Assembly: GCF_000189635.1 (NCBI RefSeq)
Contig: NW_002476341.1
Span: 114,895-178,894 of the forward strand
DNA length: 64,000 nt
Direction: 5' to 3'
DNA from: Tetrahymena thermophila SB210
Lineage: Eukaryota > Ciliophora > Oligohymenophorea > Hymenostomatida > Tetrahymenidae
In this document: one piece after another, positions 38,427 to 51,100 of the stretch
How positions within the stretch are numbered: the first letter of the stretch is position 1
Layout of the letters: each line of letters starts with the position of its first letter
The notes under the pieces: generated by a model
What the model saw: the letters and a program-made list of their open reading frames with translations, nothing else
Database searches by the model: none
What the model was told of the DNA's origin: nothing
Program-made: the position numbers and the translations under genes

Positions 38427-40652
38427 TCAAATATGTGATAAAACTAAATTGGGATTTTCTTTGAATTCGTTTAATTTTTAATCTAAAATTTAATCAATTT
38501 TTCCTTCTAGTCTGAAAATTTCCCAATTTTTAATATTAATTTCTAGCATTTTATATCCTTGTTTAAGGTAGCAAATGTTTCTAAATTAATCCTTAGCTAG
38601 TTTTGCTTCTTGTAAATGGTATTTTCCATCTAGTTCAATGATAAGATTAAGTGAGGGAATAAATATATCGCAGTTTCTGTATCCAATAAACTTTTCTACT
38701 TCGTATTCAATTTCTTTCTAATTCATATACATCATTAAGTCTGAGTTGAACTCATTTGAGCTAGCATTTGTATCACTTTTTAAACTATTTTTTTTTTTAA
38801 TAAATATCAAATAAAAAAATTTTTAATTTCAATTTACAATAGCTTTTAATTTTATTAGACATTAGTTTCTACTAATTAGCAAAGTTTTTCATTTGATTTA
38901 TACAAAATTCCGTAGAGTCTTCTCATTAAAAGTTGAGTTTAAATATCAAGACTGTTGAGATCTTCAACAGTATTTAATTTTTAAGAAATAATTTCATTAA
39001 AACTCTAAAATAACTCAGTTTCTTTGAAAAGCTCAATATCTTAAATATCTTATTAGTATAAATATTATTTACTCCACAAATTTTATGTTTGTTTTTAAAT
39101 GTACAGCAACTGCTCGTTGTACATAAGCTATTTTAATAAATACAAATTAGAAATCTCTTAATAAAATTTTATATTTATTAAATAAATTTTATCAAATAAA
39201 ACAAAGTAAATTAATTCCTTTATCAAAATAAATATAATAAATTTTTACTTTTATTTAGAATTTTATGTTGTAATTGAATGCTTCTTAATAATATTCAGAA
39301 GATTTATCTTTGATGTTATTGCAAATATTTTAAAGCAATTTCTCTCCAAAATTTAAAACTGCAATGCTGTTGAAAAATAGAAGATGAGCCTTAAATGGAT
39401 TATTGTAAGGTACAACTTGAGCCAAATTGGTTTCTAATTTTTCAACTAATTCTAAATTCAAATCCTCTTAGTGATGCTTAATAACCTAAATAATTTATTT
39501 ACAAAAAAAATTCAGCTTTAAAAATAAGAAAAAAGATTCTTCTATATTATAATAAATTTTAAATAAATAAATGTATTTAAATCTATAATTAATTACTTAA
39601 ATCATTTGTAAGATAAATTTTGGTTTCTTAACTAAATTGTCTTAGGATTCATTGGTTTGTTTGCTTTCTTCTTCGTTGATCAATTCTAAAACGCGCTTTT
39701 AAAGAGCAACTGTAAATGACTTAAATGGGATATGACTCTTTGGACTGTGCTAGCTCAATTTATTGATTGACTCAGCCATGTCCAATATAAAATATGAACC
39801 TATATTCTGTATTTTTTCTTTTAAGATATCTGATATCTACTCATTTATATAATCCATATCTCTAAATGATAAATGTTGAAGAAGTTTAGGGAATTCTTTT
39901 ATGGTATAAACTGCTCTCCATGGTTTAATTAACTTAAATTCGCTGTCTGGTATGCTGAGAATGATCTATTTTATAAACAAAGCAAACTTCTGCTGTAAAC
40001 CTACTTAAATGATGTTAATCACAATGTCAAGTTTTTAGTTGGCCTACATTTTTAGAATCTATTCTTGCAGAAGACATTAAATACTGTACTAAATTAAGTC
40101 AGATAAATCATTTTCAGTCAAATCCATCAAAGTTCTCACTATTGATTTGTACTAATCGTTTTCTAAGAATGAACTCTAATAAAAGTGGTGAATGTGATAG
40201 CCTTATTCAATCTTTATGTTCATTTTAAGCATATATGCTATAAACATCAAGCAGTTTATTTTATAAACCTAATTAGAATTATAATCACTTGAGTGAAGTG
40301 CTATTAAGTTTTCTTAAAGCTTCTTGTTGTCTCTTTTGCGGTTACTTTCAGGTAACTTTTATTGTTGTCTTTCATTTTTATTCTCTGCTGAATTACCTGG
40401 AAAATGCTTTCTCTTGACAAAGGCTATTATGATATTCTTTTCTTGCTTAAATTTAAAATCGAATTCATTCTCCTTAATAAGACTATTTTTCATCTAACTC
40501 ATAAAATAGTTGTTCTTCTCATAATCCTACTTTTGGTTCTTCAAGTAATTGTAGCTAGCCAAATACGTAAGACTTTGACTGCCAGATTTTAAAACAGATT
40601 TGCATAATTTATGCTTGCTTTAGAGCAAATTATGTGCTAACTTTGACAACAT
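38427..40652 (-). CDS. RAP-domain protein, probably mitochondrial RNA-binding
   Basis: Multi-exon gene of roughly 600 codons from ATG 40652 to TGA 38427-38429. The C-terminal exon encodes a RAP domain: CDIFIPSLNLIIELDGKYHL, then DQFRNICYLKQGYKML and INIKNWEIF. This matches the family pattern (hydrophobic strand, I-E-x-D-G-x-x-H, R-N-x-x-L-K-x-x-G-Y, x-x-W). RAP proteins act in organellar RNA processing, stability and translation, usually with helical repeats upstream; the middle here is helix-rich and repeat-like. The first 43 residues (MLSKLAHNLLQSKHKLCKSV...) are basic and free of acids, as expected for a mitochondrial presequence. The individual RNA target cannot be told. Introns are evident near 38790, 39070-39250, and 39480-39600. 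Confidence 0.8.
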
Positions 40653-41229
40653 TCTAATTAATTATTTAAAATATCTTTAATTTTTTCTACTTAATTAATA
40701 AATTTGTTTGAAAATTGAAGTAAATGCAAATTGTTAATAAAATTGGATCAATCCGTTTAGATTAATTTTCATTCTATTAATTACAGAAACTCCTAGAAAA
40801 AAATAACCCTAAGAATGAACAATCAATCAATCATCATCAATATATCTAAATATTTTAGTCATTATTCATTATTTACCACTGGTAGAAATAACTAATTAAG
40901 TCTTTTATATAAATATTTATTAAGACTATTTATTATTTTTCTATTCTTAAATATTTATTTGTAATTATTTTTTTATTTTTAAATAAATTATCATTTTATT
41001 TTATAAAATCTAAATAAATTTCTTAAAAAATTATTTTTTAATTCTATTTAATTTTTATAAAGTATTTTTATTTTATTCTATTAATCTTATTTATTTATTT
41101 ATTATTTTAATGAATTTAAATCCAATACTAAATAAAATTAAAGTATTTATATTTAAACATAAATTTAATTTCATTTTTATTAAATATTTCATTCATTTTT
41201 ATCTTCTATCTAAAATTATTAAGATTATT
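40653..41229. other. AT-rich spacer upstream of the RAP gene
   Basis: Promoter side of the RAP gene. It grades into low-complexity A/T sequence from about 40900. Nothing recognisable apart from a short AATCAATCAATCATC run at 40819-40840. Confidence 0.5.
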
Positions 41230-41870
41230 TTTTTTATTATTTTTCTATTCTTACTTAAAAATCTATTTTTTATTTATTTATTTTAAAATAATAAAACCAA
41301 AATAAATTTCCTTATAAATTATTTATTTTATTTTTTTTTTATTATTTTTCTATTCTTACTTAAAAATCTATTTAATTATTTATTTATTTTAAAATAATAA
41401 AACCAAAATAAATTTCCTTATAAATTATTTATTTTATTTTTTTTTTATTATTTTTCTATTCTTACTTAAAAATCTATTTTTTATTTATTTATTTTAAAAT
41501 AATAAAACCAAAATAAATTTCCTTATAAATTATTTATTTTATTTTTTTTTTATTATTTTTCTATTCTTACTTAAAAATCTATTTAATTATTTATTTATTT
41601 TAAAATAATAAAACCAAAATAAATTTCCTTATAAATTATTTATTTTATTTTTTTTTTATTATTTTTCTATTCTTACTTAAAAATCTATTTAATTATTTAT
41701 TTATTTTAAAATAATAAAACCAAAATAAATTTCCTTATAAATTATTTATTTTATTTTTTTTTTATTATTTATCTATTCTTACTTAAAAATCTATTTAATT
41801 ATTTATTTATTTTAAAATAATAAAATTAAAGTAAATTTCCTTATAAATTATTTATTTTATTTTACAAAGT
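41230..41870. repeat. A/T satellite-like tandem repeat, ~6 x 106 bp
   Basis: Six units with a period of 105-106 bp, marked by AACCAAAATAAATTTCC at 41295, 41401, 41506, 41612 and 41718, and a variant near 41824. The units are almost identical. G and C make up only a few percent of the unit. Apparent reading frames here are composition artefacts. Confidence 0.9.
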
Positions 41871-43350
41871 ATTTTTATTTAATTCTATTAATCTTATTTA
41901 TTTATTATTTTAATGAATTTAAATCTAATACTAAATAGAATTAAAGTATTTATATTTAAACATAAATTTATTTTCATTTTTATTAAATATTTCATTCATT
42001 TTAATCTTTTATATAAAATTATTAAGATTATTTTTTTTATTATTTTTCTATTATTACTTAAAAATCTATTTATTTATTTTAAAACAATAAAAGCAAAATA
42101 AATTTCCTATTTATTTTATTTTATTTTTACAAATTATTTTTATTTAATTCTATTAATATTATTTATTTATTATTTTAATGAATTTAAATCTAATAATAAA
42201 TAAAATAAAAGTAATTATATTTAAAGATAAATTTTTACATATAAAATATTTATTTTTATTAAATATTTCATTTTAATCTTCTATTTAGAATTATGAAGGA
42301 TATTTTTTTATTTTTTTTCTATTCTTACTTAAAAATCTATTTAATTATTTATTTATTTTAAAATAATTTATTTATCGTTTATAAAACCATAATAAATTTA
42401 TTTTTAAATTATTTTTTTAATTTTATTTAATTTTTTTTATAAAGTATTTTTATTTTTTTTATCTTATTATTTTAATGAGTTTAAATGCAATACTAAAATT
42501 AAAGCATTTACATTTAATGATAAATTTTTACATATAAAATATTTATTTTTATTAAATATTTAATTTTAATATCCTATCTAAATAAATTTGTGGAGGTTAT
42601 TTTTATTACTATTTTTCTCTTCTTACTTAAAAATCTTTTAATTATTTTTTTATTTATTGATTTATATTAAAATAATTTATCATTTATAAAACCAAAATAA
42701 ATTTCTTTATAAATTATTTTTTTTATTTTATTAAATTTTCATAAAGTATTATTATTTTAATGAATTTAAATGCAATACTAAAATTAAAGTATTTATATTT
42801 AAAGATAAATATATTTTTATTAATCTTCTATCTTCATTTGTGAAGGTTATTTATTTTGTTTTGTTATTTTTTTAATTTATTTATTTTTAAATAATTTTGT
42901 CATTTGATTTTATTTAAAATTAAAATAAATATCTTATAAAATTATTTTTTGAAATGAAATTAAATAAACTTTTTAGAAAGATTTTATTATTTTAATGAAT
43001 TTAAATACAATAGTAAAATTAAATAAAGTATTTAAAGATAATGTTTTTATTTAGAAATATTATATTAATTTTAATTTTAATAAAAAATTGTGAAGGTTAT
43101 TTTGTTTTGTTATTTATCTATTATTTATTACTCAAAAATCTTTGTAATTAAATATTCATTTATTTTAAAGAGATTCATAATTTGATTTAATAAAATAATC
43201 TTTATTAACTTTTTACAAATATTTAATATTAATCTTATTATTTTTATGAATATAAATAAGTGAGTTATAAAATTAAAATTAAGATATTTATATTTAAAGA
43301 TACATTTGTTTTTCCAACTAAAATATTTTAAAAAATATTAATTTTTATTG
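41871..43350. repeat. Degenerate A/T tandem repeats
   Basis: A longer, older unit marked by TTTTAATGAATTTAAAT and AAAGTATTTATATTTAAA recurs near 41110, 41910, 42175, 42470, 42755, 42990 and 43240, at spacings of roughly 240-300 bp after the first. It looks like the decayed flank of the 106-bp array. Confidence 0.75.
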
Positions 43351-44353
43351 TATTTCTACTTTTTTTACAAATACCGTAATCCCTCGATAAGAGCGACGAG
43401 CCGAATGCCGAGGTAGTAAGTACACAAATCTTTAAGGAAATTTTTAGATTTTTAATGGATTTCACTTTCAATTCAATAATTTTTAAAAAAATTTAATAAA
43501 TAAAAAAACTATTATAACAATAGAAAAATTAATAATAAATTTTAAACTTAATTTATAAAATAATAAGAGAAGACTTTAAAGGCTAAATTAAAAAAATTAT
43601 TATTTATTAAAATTAATTAATATCTTTTGCATAAATTAAATCCTTGTTTCTCAGAGTTCGCTAGAATTTAAATCATGGAAATGGAAGCGCTATAAATAGT
43701 AAAAATAAATAAATAATGAATTAATCAGGTTTCAAATCAATAAACAAAACAAATCAAAAAGAAATCAATTATGATTTTGAGTGATAAATTTTATACTTTA
43801 ATACTGACTCTTTTTTTAATAATTGGTATGAAATATTTACTCAAACTATCTTTAGCCTATTTAAGAGTAAATTAAAAGAAATAAATTATAAAAAAATTGA
43901 TGTTTCCTTTAAATTAATTGTAAACCAAGGTTAGTTATATTAATATTACTTTATTTTAAAAATTTGTGGTAAAGAGCTATTTAAATCAATAAACAATACA
44001 AATCGAAAAAGATATTCATTAATTAATTATAATTTTGAGAGATAAATTTTATATTTAAATACTGACTGTTTTTTTAATGGTTTAAATTAAATATAAAAAA
44101 AATTGATATTTCCTTTGAAAAAATTGTAAATCAAGATTAGTTACATTCATACTACTTTATCTGATAAATAGCGAGATAAAGACCTATTTAAAATCAATAA
44201 ACAAAACTAATCAAAAAGAAATTAATTGAAATTTAGCATTTCTACAAAAGAATTCTCTGAAAAGTACTTCATTTTGTTTTAAAAAGCTAAAAGATTAAAT
44301 TAGTTAAGACCAGTAATTAGTTTTCATTGAGCTTATCAACATTTTTTACCAAA
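43351..44353. other. 5' region of REJ-family copy 1
   Basis: It contains a GC-richer strip at 43376-43430 with CCTCG/CGAGG inverted pairs, and two or three copies of a block with AAATCAATAAACAAAAC and GATAAATTTTATA (from 43732, 43980 and 44190). A related block precedes copy 3 (54240-54530), so this is probably the family's promoter/leader region. No gene supported. Confidence 0.5.
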
Positions 44354-47300
44354 ATGTTAATATTTTGTAAGGATTATCTTTCTTTTTATTTAACACATTC
44401 AATTAAAAATTTAATATAATTATTAATAGGTATTTTGCTCGCTTTAAGAATAGTCTAAGCATAGGATTGCTCATTCCTTCTCTCATAAATTTAACCAAGT
44501 ACTTAACCTTTAGGTAAATTTGAATTTCTAAAAATTATAAACATAACCATCAAAATTTAAATAAAACTAAGGCTACGAGTGCATAATGAGTTCATCTACA
44601 ACGTTCGATTCTAATTACGTTTAAAATAAAAATGCATTTACTTTAAGGTCAAATGATTAATAGAACAATTACGACATTGTATATTCTAATATTAGATAAC
44701 CTACATGTGCGAATCTTATTTAATCAAACTATCAAAAATTTAATGGAATAAACTTAGAGATTGATAGAGATAACAATGCTTAGTATATATAAAATATATA
44801 TATAAGCTTTGATTTATATAGCAACTAAATACCTTATTGGTTTTTAATTTATTCAGCTTGGAAAAAAGATGACTAATACACTTAGCTTTATAAATCTTAA
44901 GATTTTTCCTCAGCATAAAAGGATTAGTGTGGGTTATTCAAAATGAGTTTATTTGAAAATATGGATTTGACTTACAAACCAGTTAAATTTAGTTCAACTT
45001 CGATTAGTTTTAGTACCTTTGCTTAAAGCAGTAGCTATCTTTTAACTTAAATATCAAATTTGTAGGTTCTCTTTTACTATGAAGTAAATTTTAGTTATTT
45101 GTTTTACTTTCCAAACTATTTTTACTTTTACTCATTTTTTTTAACATAAATGCTAAAAAAGTTTCAGCTTATGATTTTATTCAGAACTTTATAAGTTAAT
45201 TTTTGTATTTTTTAAAATAAAATTAAGTTATTTTTATTGTAATTTTGAACAATTTAGTTTTATTTTTTAGCCATTTTAATAACCACAAAGTTATTTAATT
45301 ATAAATTGGAATATATGATTAAGTCTTTCGTTTTTAGATTTAATGATTTTGTTTTATATTATTTAATAGTGTCCAATTGGCTGCAAGGGTTCTTGTCCTT
45401 AAAGGAATTGCCAAGATTGCTAAAGTGGCTACAATCTTAAAAATGGAAAATGCGTATTATAATGCGCTTAAAGCTAATACATTTAATAAGATTAATCTTC
45501 TAAATAATCTTGCTTACCCTGCATTTCTAATTGCAATTAATGCGCTGATGGGAATACTTGTATAACTTGTGCTAATGGTTTTACCTACGCTTTCGTTAAC
45601 GGCTAAAATATGTGTTATCCATCGTGTAGCTAATCTAACCAGTATATTGATACAAAAGGTTAATGCTAAAATTGTATGTAATATTGCAGCAAATGCTCCT
45701 AAGCAAATAAATGTGACACTTGTTTATCAGGATTCACTTTGAGTGATTCATTCATTTGCTAATGTTAGGGTTTTATCAAGAATAATCAATGTACTCCTTG
45801 TACTCTTCCTTGCTAAACTTGTGGTGGTAGCTTAATTACAAGCTGCAAATCCTGTATAAATAATTACTACGCCGTTATAGATTATCAAAATTAGTCATAA
45901 TTTTAATGTCTTTAAATATGCCCAAATAATTATTAGCTAATCAATAATACTTGTAAAAAATGTATTTAGACTATTTACAACAGCTGTTTTAATTGCCCTA
46001 GTACTTGTAGATCTTGTTCTCCATCTTAGATTAACAAGTGTTAAGATTGTTATCCTGGAATGTAGCTTAATAGTAATGGTTTATGCGAGCCTTAGCCTTA
46101 ACCTGGACTATAAATAGATAGTAGAAATCTCAACTTTTATTATTGTAGCTATAATAATATAGCTGTTGTTTAGGCTAGTTTTTCAAACTCAAATCCAAGA
46201 TTAACTCTAGAATTCGGTATTAATTTAGTCCCTATAGCTGGACTTAATTGTAATTAAATATTTGACTCTGTTACGCTAAATCTACTAGGGTCTAGTACAT
46301 GCTCTATCAGCTCTTCATAAATCATCGTGACATTAAGTATATTTAATTAAAAAAACAATTTAATATTAATGTAACAAATTCTTAAAAATAGGTTAGGATG
46401 CTAATTTGATGGTTAACTAAGTTATAAGTATAACTACCGCTGCTTAGGTACTTTAATTCTAAGGATTTAGTTCAAAAATTGATACGATTTATTTGATTTC
46501 TTATGTTTAAGAACCAGTTACTCCTTAAGTGAATGTTCTATATAATTAAATAGTAAATTCTTGTGATGACATCTAATTCTAAATTTAAAAACCACAAAAT
46601 GATGCAGGAAGAGGTTTCTTAAGTTTATAATGGAAATTATCTAATTCATAAGCTTTTAATTAAGAAACTTTGTAGAATTTAAATGGTATTATAAATAGCG
46701 CAAATATACTTCAAAGTTTAACTTTGTTAATCCCAAAATACACTCTTCCCATAAATACAAGCATAACAATTTAGCTAACCTACACTCTGAAAGTCTATTA
46801 AAGCAACAATTTGTCTTTTACGACCAACAATTAATTAAAAAAACAAATTATTATAAGTCAGGTGTAAAATAAATATCCTCCAATATTTAGGTAAATAAAA
46901 GATAATTTTAAATATTTTAACAATAAAATCATTTTTTTATTTAAAATAAAAATTTGAATAAAATTGATAAATTAATTTAATTCTATTTCATTTAATTACT
47001 TCAAATAACTCATTTTTAAAAAATAATTTTTGAGCGAATAAATATTTACGATTTTTTTTTTAACTTTTTGTGTTAAATTAATTTTTTATCTTATTTATTT
47101 ATTTTATTAAATTAATAGGTATATGGACTTGTAAATCACATATTTCTTTACTAGCTAATAATGTGATTAGTAAGGAATTAAATTTTTTAAAGATTTATTT
47201 GATATCTAAATCACTTCGTCAGCTCTGCCTTCTATTAACAAAAGTTTAACTTAATTCGATGATCAATAAATATAATTATATATACAGCCTTATCTTATAC

Positions 47301-48041
47301 CTGTTGGTACAAATTTAGATATTAAGGTAGAATTTAGTTTTATTATATCATTAATTAATTATTAACTATTTAATATTTTTTAGGTTATTGTGTAAACTAG
47401 TAGCGATGCATCTATTAGCAATACAAATACTTTATCTATTCCTTATGCGCTATCAAAACTTTAGATTCTGATCTAAAATGGAGCTAATATGCTTGTTGAT
47501 TATAAAAACAATCTTACTCTTATTGGGTTCGCACGAGATTACGAAATTCAAGATCCTAACTCTCCACAAGGAATACAACTAAGTTGGCAATGCAAATCGT
47601 TGTAAGCATAAAATGGGGATGACTAATGTTACACTTATAAAAAGATAGTTTATGTACCATAAAATACTTAGAATATTACAATCGATGGTGGTACTTTCAA
47701 CCCTTATTAAACCCTCAGTTTCACTCTTTAAGGATCGAAAGGCTCTAGAAATACATAGTATAGCTCTTTACTTGTTTTCACCGAGATAGATCTTCCTCCT
47801 CTCTTAGTTACATTTAATGACCCAAAATAAATAGAACAAATTAACATAAACGAAGATATTTCTGCAACTCTTATATATGGCTCAAATGTACCTTCGGACA
47901 TTCTCACTTATGCTGGAGCAGTTCTATACAATAACAATGTTGTAGGAGTAATTAAATTTGATTACTATAAAGTTAAATTTAGAATTTGGGATTACATTTC
48001 TGACATAAAACCAGATAATCTAATTGTTTAAGTCAGATTTA
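44354..48041 (+). CDS. Large cysteine-rich/REJ surface protein, copy 1 (cut by assembly gap)
   Basis: Exon 1 (ATG 44354) is only 13 nt (MLIF plus one base). Splicing over GTAAGG...AATAG gives MLIFCILLALRIVQAQDC, a compact signal peptide. A ~200-residue unrecognised ectodomain part follows, then (from 45370) cysteine-rich furin-like repeats such as CPIGCKGSCPQRNCQDC and CISNCNQCADGNTCITC. A REJ-like region (47100-48041) follows, with SWQCKSL. The sequence runs into 100 Ns before the GPS and membrane part. REJ/polycystin-1-like proteins are large surface receptors or adhesion proteins; whether this one signals or adheres is not visible here. Confidence 0.8.
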
Positions 48042-48141
48042 NNNNNNNNNNNNNNNNNNNNNNNNNNNNNNNNNNNNNNNNNNNNNNNNNNNNNNNNNNN
48101 NNNNNNNNNNNNNNNNNNNNNNNNNNNNNNNNNNNNNNNNN
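48042..48141. other. Assembly gap (100 N)
   Basis: Exactly 100 Ns, a placeholder of unknown size. The left flank matches copy 2 at about 50830 (REJ region), and the right flank matches copy 1 at about 45495 (cysteine-rich region). By comparison with copy 3, the missing piece should be the 3' half of copy 1, an intergenic spacer of about 1 kb and the 5' exons of copy 2. Confidence 0.98.
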
Positions 48142-51100
48142 ATAAGATTAATCTTCTAAATAATCTTGCTTACCCTGCATTTCTAATTGCAATTAATGCG
48201 CTGATGGGAATACTTGTATAACTTGTGCTAATGGTTTTACCTACGCTTTCGTTAACGGCTAAAATATGTGTTATCCATCGTGCAGCTAATCTAACCAGTA
48301 TATTGATACAAAAGGTTAATGCTAAAATTGTATGTAATATTGCAGCAAATGCTCCTAAGCAAATAAATGTGATACTTGTTTATCAGGATTCACTTTGAGT
48401 GCTACATTGATTGTTAATGTTAAGGTTTTATCAACAATAATCAATGTACTCCTTGTACTCCTCCTTGCTAAACTTGTGGTGGTAGCTCAATTAAAAGTTG
48501 TAAATCTTGTATAAATAATTACTACCCAGTTATAGATTATTAAAATTAGTCATAATTTTATTGTCTTTAAATATGCCCAAATAATTATTAGCTAATAAAT
48601 AATACTTGTAAAAAATGTATTTAGACTATTTACAACAGCTGTTTTAATTGCCCTAGTACTTGTAGATCTTGTTCTCCATCTTAGATTAACAAGTGTTAAG
48701 ATTGTTATCCTGGAATGCAGCTTAATAGTAATGGTTTATGCGAGCCGTAACCTTAATCTGGACTATAAATAGATAGTAGAAATCTCAACTTTTATTACTA
48801 TAGCTATAATAATATAGCAGTTGTTTAGGCTACTTTTTCAAGCTCAAATCCAAGATTAACTCTAGAATTCGGTATTAATTTAGTTCCTATAGCTGGACTT
48901 AATTGTAATTAAATATTTGATTCTGTTACTCTAAATCTGCTAGGCTCTAGTACATGCTCTATCAGCTCTTCATAAATTATTGTGACATTAAGTATATTTA
49001 ATTAAACAAACCATTCAATATTAATGTAAGTAACAAATTCTTAAAAATAGGTTAGGATGCTAATTTGATGGTTAACTAAGTTATAAGTATAACTACCGTT
49101 GCTTAGGTACTTTAATTCTAAGGAGTCAATTAAAAAATTGATACGATTTATTTGATTTCTTATGTTTAAGAACCAGTTACTCCTTAAGTGAATGTTCTAT
49201 ATAATTAAATTGTAAATTCTTGTGAAGACATAAGTTTCTAAATTTAAAAACCACAAAATGATGCAGGAAGAGGTTTCTTAAGATTATAATGGATATTATC
49301 TAATTCATAAGCTTTTAATTAAGAAACTTTGTAGAATTTAAATGGTATTATAAATAGCGCAAATACACTTCAAAGTTTAACTTTGTTAATCCCAAAATAC
49401 ACTCTTCCCATAAATACAAGCATAACAATTTAGCTGACCTACACTCTGAAAGTCTATTAAAGCAACAATTTATCTTTTACGACCAACAACTAATTAAAAA
49501 AACAAATTATTATTAGTCAGGTTTAAAACAAATATCTTCCAATATTTAGGTAAATTAAAGCTAATTTTAAATATTTTAACAATAAAATCATTTTTTTATT
49601 TAAAATAAAAATTTGAATAAAATTGATAAATTAATTTAATTCTAATTTATTTAATTACTTCAAATAACTCATTTTTTAAAAATTATTTTTGAGAGAATTA
49701 ATATTTATGATTTTTTTAAAAAATATTGAATATAATTTTGCTTTAAATTACATAAAAATATTTTTTTTTTTCTTTACTTTCTACACCACCCTCCTTAACT
49801 TGAATTTTAATATTTAAAAAAATAAAAATAAATAAAAAGTTGAAAAATAAATAATATGAGTTAACTTTTTGTTAAATTAATTTTTTATCTTATTTATTTT
49901 ATTAAATTAATAGGTATATGGACTTGTAAATCACATATTTCTTTACTAGCTAATAATGTGATTAGTAAGGAATTAAACTTTTTTAAGATTTATATGATAT
50001 CTAAATCACTTCGTCAGCTCTGCCTTCTATTAACAAAAGTTTAACTTAATTCGATGATCAATAAATATAATTATATATACAGCCTTATCTTATACCTATT
50101 GGTACAAATTTAGATATTAAGGTAGAATTTAGTTTTATTATATTATTAATAATCAACTATTTAATATTTTTTAGGTTACTGTGTAAACTAGTAGCGATGC
50201 ATCTATTAGCAATACAAATACTTTATCTATTCCTTATGCGCTATCAAAACTTTAGATTCTGATTTAAAATGGAGCTAATATGCTTGTTGATTATAAAAAC
50301 AATGTTACTCTTATTGGGTTCGCACGAGACTACGAAATTCAAGATCCTAACTCTCCACAAGGAATACAACTAAGTTGGCAATGCAAATCGTTGTAAGCAT
50401 AAAATGGGGATGACTAATGTTACACTTATAAAAAGATAGTTTATGTGCCATAAAATACTTAGAATATTACAATCGATGGTGGTACTTTCAACCCTTATTA
50501 AACCCTCAGTTTCACTATTTAAGGATCGAAAGACTCTAGAACTTCTTAGAAAAGCTCGTTACTTATTTTCACAGAGATAGATCTTCCTCCTCTCTTAGTT
50601 GTATTTGATGACCCAAAATAAATAGAACAAATTAACATAAACGAAGATATTTCTGCAACTCTTATATATGGCTCAAATGTACCTTCGGACATTCTTACTT
50701 ATGCTGGAGCAGTTCTATACAATAACTATGTTGTAGGAGTAATTAAATTTGATTACTATAAAGTTAAATTTAGAATTTGGGATTATTTTTCGAACATAAA
50801 AACAGATAATCTAATTGTTCAAGTAAGATTTACTGTATATAATCCTGAGAATATAATGCCTAGTTTAAGTGTTACAAACTTTAATATAAACTTGCCTCCT
50901 TAAAAATGCGTTCTTTCTGTTACTCCTTTAAGTGGTCAGGCTTTAACGACCTAATTTACCATTCAATTTAATGGTTGCACAGCCATTAATAATCTTTTAA
51001 CTTACTAATTCTTCTATTATAACCAGACCTCTGATTTATAATAAGAAATCTAAATCCCTTAAAATATCCTAAGAAGATAATTAAAAGATCAGAATTCAGA

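Noticed and set aside
41913-42101. Plus-strand frame in the A/T repeat array
   Set aside because: Only F, I, L, K, N and Y are encoded; it is a composition artefact inside tandem repeats.
45377-45565. Frames of the type AARVLVLKGIAK in copies 1-3
   Set aside because: They are the wrong frame of the cysteine-rich exon, which in the ciliate code reads CPIGCKGSCPQRNCQDC with regular cysteine spacing.
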